A DNA stretch of 64,000 nt. Origin: Aspidapion aeneum. Its lineage: Eukaryota > Arthropoda > Insecta > Coleoptera > Brentidae. Positions 59,226-64,000 of this stretch are shown here, one piece after another; positions within the stretch are counted from its first letter, which is position 1; every line of letters begins with the position of its first letter. The DNA is taken from contig OY755038.1 of the NCBI GenBank assembly GCA_963576565.1, positions 11,237,756 to 11,301,755 of the forward strand, in the 5' to 3' direction. Under the pieces are notes generated by a model, which did no database searches, was not told the DNA's origin, and saw only the letters and a list, made by a program, of their open reading frames with translations. The translations under genes were made by a program, and so were the position numbers.

Positions 59226-61930
59226 CTGTCAACTCAACTCAACCCAACTTTATTGCCATAAATCATATAAAAATACAAACAGCAACGTCAAACTTAGACT
59301 AGGTATTTAAGTAAAAAAACTTAATAAATAAAGTTAACCTATTAATAAACAGCAAACATACAGGCACACATACATAAATACATACATCAGCACACTTTTA
59401 AGATTTTATAAGTTTCTTTGGTTTAATTCTCTTGAAAATTAAAACTATAGAAGCACTTGTTTAGAAGAAAAGCTGTAAGTGCTGTTTTAAACTTTTCTAA
59501 ATTTTCAATTTGCTTGATTGCATTTGGAAGTATTTCAAAAGCTTTTATTGCGCTATAGTGAGGTGATTTTTCAAAAAACGATGATCTATGTACTGGTAGA
59601 ACAAGTTCTTGCCTATTTCTGGTAATTATTTGTAGTTCTTCGGATTAAAGATCTTGATATGTCTGAAAGTTTTCTCTGTTTTTTTTTTTACAAAGATGAC
59701 CAATTGTCTAAAATATAGTGATGGAACTGTGAGTAGGTTCAACTCTTGAAAATACTGTCTACAGGAAGTAGATCTACTTAGCTTTAACATTGAACGAATT
59801 ATGCACTTTTGAACAATAAAGATTTCTTTTGCATCCGATGCAGAACCTCAAAACAAACTGCTGTAAGTAATTACTGACTGAATTGATGCAAAATAAAATG
59901 TTTTTAAACTGTTTAATGACATTATGTCTCTAAGTCTCCTAGTAATTGCACAAAAACTGTTTAATTTAGATGCTAAATTTAGAATGTGGGTACCCCATGT
60001 AAGTCTTGAGTCGAGCCAGACCCCAAGAAACTTTTGAGTGTCGTAGACTTGTATGGTTTTGCCATTTAATGGAACATATAAAGAGGAGGAGTCAGTTCCA
60101 GTCATCCTAAAGGTTCAGAGCAGTTTTCTCTATGTTTAAAGTAAGATAGTTCGTTGTACAGCGTGTCCCATTTTCGATGGGATTAAATGGGAAACTCGGT
60201 TATTATTAAAGATATTGATTTTCTGATTGCACCTTACCGTGCTCTTTTTTTTGAGCCCTTAAAATTGGAATAATCAGATTTTTGCTATATCCCGTAGTTT
60301 CGCTAATACAAGGAGTTTTGAAAAAATTGTATTTTTAATAATCCCTTGTATCTCGCTTATTTTGCGAGATACTTTTATTCTGTAAAAACATTTTTATGGC
60401 AACTTTTTTAGAAGAAAATAATGACGTTGTCAATTTTTGTTTAGTTTTTGAGATATGGTATTTATCATAAAAAAATTAAATACGGACCTGGATTTTTTTT
60501 ATTACTATTTTGATTGGTTTCATGCTAGTATTATCATAAAATAATAAAAATTTAAAGAATTTTTGTTTTAAGGTAAAAAAAATATTTAATATTTAAAAAA
60601 AAAATTTGTCCGAACCTGGATATTTCCATAAATAAATATAAACTAAAAATTACTAGTTAAACAATTTTTAGTTTAACTGTTTTGATACTTAGCATATTAA
60701 AATGGTTTTACGTTAATTTACAGATTTATTTGAAACAAAGTCTACGAAAAATACAAAAAAAACAAATTATAAAAAATAACTAATTTTTCTGATTATCATT
60801 ATGTGTAAGACATTGTTAGCATTTTTGAGTAATTTTTCCCAATGCATTTTGCATAAAAATATTTCTGCCATTTAAATATTGGGATTTTGTTGCTTGAATG
60901 AAGCAGTCAAACATATCACATTTTTCAAAATCTGGATATGGTCGATTTGTAGCCAGTTTAAAATAATTTTAAGCCATTCACAAAAATGACATATAAAATG
61001 ACAATGTCAATTCCACGCTTTTGTTTTGTAAATTTTACGACCTGCTGTTCGGTTATCAAATAATTAGTATGATATTATTTTTGTAACTTTTTAACGTTTT
61101 TTACTTTATTTATAAATCTTTTAATTATCATTTCAAAAGAGATAAACTAAAAATCGTTCAACTAGTGTGTCTTGCATTTTTTAATTTATAATTACGTTGG
61201 AAATTTCCAGGGTTTTTTTTTCAAATATTAAATAGTTTTTTTTAACCTTAAATCAAAAAAATATTAAAGTTTTATCATTTTAAGGTAATAATAGCGTGGA
61301 AATAATCAAAATAGTAATAAAAAAAATCCAGGTCCGTATTTAATTTTTTTATGATAAATACCATATCTCAAAAACTAAACAATATTTTTAAAAATTGACA
61401 ACGTCATTATTTTGCTCTAAAAAAGTTGCCATAGAAAGGTTTTTACAGAATAAAAATATCTTGCAAAATAAGCGAGATACAAGGAATTAATTAAAATGCA
61501 TTTTTTTCAAAAACTCCCTGTATTAGCGAAACCACGGATTATAGCAAAAATCTGATTACACCATTTTTAAGGGCTCCAAAAAAGAGCACGGTAAGGTGCA
61601 ATCAGAAAATCGATATCTTTAATAATAACCGAGTTTCCCATTTAATCCCATCGAAAATGGGACACGCTGTACACCAATTGTACATTCTTTTAGCTACTCC
61701 TGAGCATTTCTTTGATAAGCTGTCATGTGTTCTGTCTGCTTTAACAGTAGTCGTATCATCAGCGAACTGTGCAATAAGACTGGCCAATAGTGCCTCTGGC
61801 AGTTGATTTACATACAAAAGAAAAAGAAAAGTGGTCCTAAAATTGAGCCCTGGGGAACCCCCATGCTCAATTCCACCAAATTTGACATGTGTTCGCTGAC
61901 CGCGACTGTTTGTTTTCTAGTCAAAGGTAT
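59226..61930 (-). mobile_element. Jockey/CR1-type retroelement, copy 1, split by a foldback
   Basis: Antisense, right piece: LPEALLASLIAQFADDTTTV and SKKCSGVAKRMYNWC. Left piece: LNGKTIQVYDTQKFLGVWLD, SRLTWGTHILNLASKLNSF and TFYFASIQSVITY. The foldback at 60159 lies between them. 3' UTR to about 59230. Confidence 0.88.
60159..61669. mobile_element. 1.51-kb foldback (CAGCGTGTCCC family), copy 3
   Basis: TA at 60157-60158 and 61670-61671. The uninterrupted sister sequence at 62560-62590 has a single TA at 62573, giving an empty-site proof of a TA duplication and of the exact ends. Confidence 0.97.
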
Positions 61931-61969
61931 GATAACTCAAATTAGACGTAAAGAATAAATAAGAGTGGC

Positions 61970-62830
61970 CAATTGATTGCATTTGCAAGTATTTCAAAAG
62001 CTTTTATTGCGCTATAGTGAGGTGATTTTTCAAAAAACGCTGATCTATGTACTGGTAGAACAAGTTCCTGCCTATTTCTGGTAATTATTTGTAGTTCTTG
62101 ATGACCAATTGTCTAAAATATAGTGAGGAAACTGTGAGTAGGTTCAACTCTTGAAAATACTGTCTACATTTTGAATGGAAGTAGATCTACTTAGCTTTAA
62201 CATTGAGCGAATGATGCGCTTTGGAACAATAAAGATTTTTTTTGCATCCGATGCAGAACCCCAAAACAAAATGCTGTAAGTAATTACTGACTGAATTGAT
62301 GCAAAATAAAATGTTTTTAAACTGTTTAATGACATTATGTCTCTAAGTCTCCTAGTAATTGCACAAAAACTGTTTAATTTAGATGCTAAATTTAGAATTG
62401 TGGGTACCCCATGTAAGTCTTGAGTCCAGCCAGACCCCAAGAAACTTTTGAGTGTCGCAGACTTGTATGGTCTTGCCATTTAATGGAACATATAAAGAGG
62501 AGGAGTGAGTTCCAGTCATCCCAAAGGTCATCAGAGCAGTTTTCTCTATGTTTAAAGTAAGATGGTTCGTTGTACACCAATTGTACATTCTTTTAGCTAC
62601 TCCTGAGCATTTCTTTGATAAGCTGTCATGTGTTCTGTCTGCTTCAACAGTAGTCGTATCATCAGCGAACTGTGCAATAAGACTGGCCAATAGTGCCTCT
62701 GGCAGTTCATTTACATAGAAAATAAAGAAAAGTGGTCCTAAAATTGAGCCCTGGGGAATCCCCATGCTCAATTCCACCAAATTTGACATGTGTTCGCTGA
62801 CCGCGACTGTTTGTTTTCTAGTCAAAGGTA
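61970..62830 (-). mobile_element. Jockey/CR1-type retroelement, copy 2 (uninterrupted)
   Basis: Antisense frame: MGIPQGSILGPLFFIFYVNE (motif B), AQFADDTTTVEADRTHDS (FADD catalytic box intact), TTNHLTLNIEKTALMTFGMT and FLGVWLDSRLTWGT. A frameshift follows. Near-identical to copy 1 but without the foldback. Confidence 0.9.
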
Positions 62831-62859
62831 TGATAACTCAAATTAGACGTAAAGAATAA

Positions 62860-63040
62860 ATAAGACTGGCCAATAGTGCCTCTGGCAGTTGATTTACATA
62901 CAAAAGAAAAAGAAAAGTGGTCCTAAAATTGAGCCCTGGGGAATCCCCATGCTCAATTCCACCAAATTTGACATGTGTTCGCTGGCCGCGACTGTTTGTT
63001 TTCTAGTCAAAGGTATGATAACTCAAATTAGACGTAAAGA
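62860..63040 (-). repeat. Third partial copy of the same RT segment
   Basis: Repeats the LPEALLA... to GGIELS region. GGTATGATAACTCAAATTAG ends each unit (61927, 62827, 63012), showing tandem duplication. Confidence 0.88.
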
Positions 63041-63137
63041 ATCAACGTCGTAAAGCATGAGATCACCTTTTCGTGTGTCAAAATTTCTGATCGCAAATGG
63101 GCGATTGCAAATATAACTTGAGTTATCATACCTTTGA

Positions 63138-63383
63138 CAGTGAGAAAGAAGAATTAAAGAGATCAGTTGGATGACTTGGTCGAGTTAATACCCTGAGAAT
63201 TTCTCGTTCTTGTATTGAGACATCGCAGCCTGCATAGATGGAAGTTTTCCGAAAGTTTATGTATGGCTTCGGTAGTTCAATGCTGAGAATGTTTGCCTAG
63301 AGAGCAAAAGATCCCGGGTTCGAGTCCCGGCCGAAGCAGAAAACTTTTTTATTTTTCTTTCTTTAATTTCACTTGTTGTTTTA
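63138..63383 (+). repeat. ~240-bp repeat with tRNA-like gene, direct copy
   Basis: Inverted partner of 58985-59225; together they flank the 3.9-kb RT region. Confidence 0.9.
63266..63337 (+). tRNA. tRNA-Gly-like gene with AGA anticodon loop, copy 2
   Basis: Acceptor GCTTCGG/CCGAAGC (7 perfect pairs), D arm GTTC/GAAT, anticodon stem TTTGC/GCAAA with loop CTAGAGA, T arm CCGGG-TTCGAGT-CCCGG, discriminator A, then a TTTTTT terminator. The body is that of tRNA-Gly (family knowledge: GCATCGGTGGTTCAGTGG start), but the loop would read AGA, a Ser-type anticodon, with a short variable loop unlike tRNA-Ser. The acceptor differs from tRNA-Gly by a compensated pair. Confidence 0.7.
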
Positions 63384-63424
63384 GCCTTGCATTATTTTGC
63401 AATTTGGTATTTGATTACTTAGTG

Positions 63425-63690
63425 GAATGTTGTATAGCTACTACGATCTGTTTGTTAATACAGATCCATCGGAGGTAGGGAAAACGCCTGTCTTGGGCGA
63501 GACTTGCTTGTCAGCGAAGTATGCAGGGCTGACGATGAATACAAGGCCATAATTCGAAAGCTCCGTGATAAAAGCATAGATAGCGCTAGCACGAAAAATA
63601 ACTCTTGGCTCGAAAAAGAGTTTCAGGCAAAATTAAATTCTTCCTGAGAAAAGAAAAGTTGCCTACTGTGGGGTTCTACGCGGGCCGGCC
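63425..63690 (+). mobile_element. SINE body related to the copy at 12040
   Basis: Shares CCTGTCTTGGGCGA, GCGCTAGCACGA and CAGGCAAAATTAAATTCTTC. Head not clear. Confidence 0.7.
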
Positions 63691-63710
63691 TGCTGGATCT
63701 GCATGTAGTA

Positions 63711-63827
63711 TAAACTCTATATCATAATTTTTGAGATAACTTTTGCACAGTTATTAGCTGTTTACCATAACAAATAGCATAGGCCAAAGAAAAAAAGTTG
63801 TCTCAAAAATAATGATATAGGGTTTAA
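63711..63827. repeat. 117-bp foldback MITE
   Basis: TAAACTCTATATCATAATTT and its inverse (AATGATATAGGGTTTA) bound the element, arms about 34 bp; related to 26940-27120. Confidence 0.82.
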
Positions 63828-63960
63828 ATGTGAGAGTGAATGAATTGTGTTTGTCCTCGGGCACCAAGTAATCTCGAGTCGGATTGTCTTGGTGTCCACC
63901 AAACTGAGCTGGCAAATTGTCTGCAATAAGTGGTCAGAGCCAATAAAGTTAAAACGAAAG

Positions 63961-64000
63961 GGAGCATCTGGCCCTGATGGTTTAGTGGTCGTGCGTAACT
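63961..64000 (+). mobile_element. Start of a tRNA-like SINE head, cut by the window edge
   Basis: GGCCCTGATGGTTTAGTGGT resembles a tRNA 5' half with a pol III A-box (TGGTTTAGTGGTCG). Too short to confirm. Confidence 0.4.

Overview
This is a eukaryotic, almost certainly insect, genomic window. Introns have GT/AG ends, no bacterial gene organisation is visible, and more than half of the DNA is transposon or satellite. The mix of CR1/jockey, RTE, Penelope and BEL/Pao retroelements, hAT and mariner-type MITEs and very long foldback elements starting TACAGGGTGTCCC suggests a large-genome insect. A beetle is my best guess, but this is not proven.

The backbone is one host gene on the + strand, the ARID4A/ARID4B orthologue (hat-trick in Drosophila). 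Twelve exons can be placed base by base from 17795 to 55631, and all splice phases agree. They encode about 702 residues: an N-terminal Tudor pair, the RBB1NT region, the ARID DNA-binding domain, a long charged linker and the first half of a chromo-barrel domain. The gene continues past 64000. A second host gene lies on the - strand at 3203-7210 (two 3' exons, a Lys/Asn-rich protein with an AT-hook) and is not recognised. A small + strand exon-like ORF (6722-6925) sits inside its intron. A GC-richer stretch at 17.3-17.8 kb probably holds the ARID4 promoter.

Layout: 0-3.2 kb, tandem repeat and a 1.9-kb foldback. 3.2-7.2 kb, the AT-hook gene with a 5'-truncated RNase H retroelement in its intron. 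7.5-17.3 kb, a decayed CR1/jockey-like element split by at least four later insertions, then two MITEs. 17.8-37.5 kb, ARID4 exons 1-7 with introns full of nested elements, including three insertions that carry four canonical hammerhead ribozymes. 37.6-42.3 kb, a satellite field with a ~324-bp monomer and a 973-bp three-monomer higher-order repeat. 44.5-48.4 kb, exons 8-11 with a 1.5-kb foldback and a BEL/Pao remnant that still has its tRNA-Tyr primer site. 48.4-55.4 kb, a 2.6-kb tandem segmental duplication built from foldbacks. 55.4-64 kb, exon 12, then RT fragments, a foldback with an internal empty-site control, and two inverted copies of a tRNA-Gly-like gene with a Ser-type anticodon.

The most unusual content is the hammerhead-bearing element family, which has variable-length target duplications and a 513-bp tandem period that starts next to the ribozyme. 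It resembles a Penelope pLTR or an animal retrozyme. Next in interest are the tRNA-Gly scaffold with altered anticodon and the dense set of perfect-TA foldbacks within one gene's introns.
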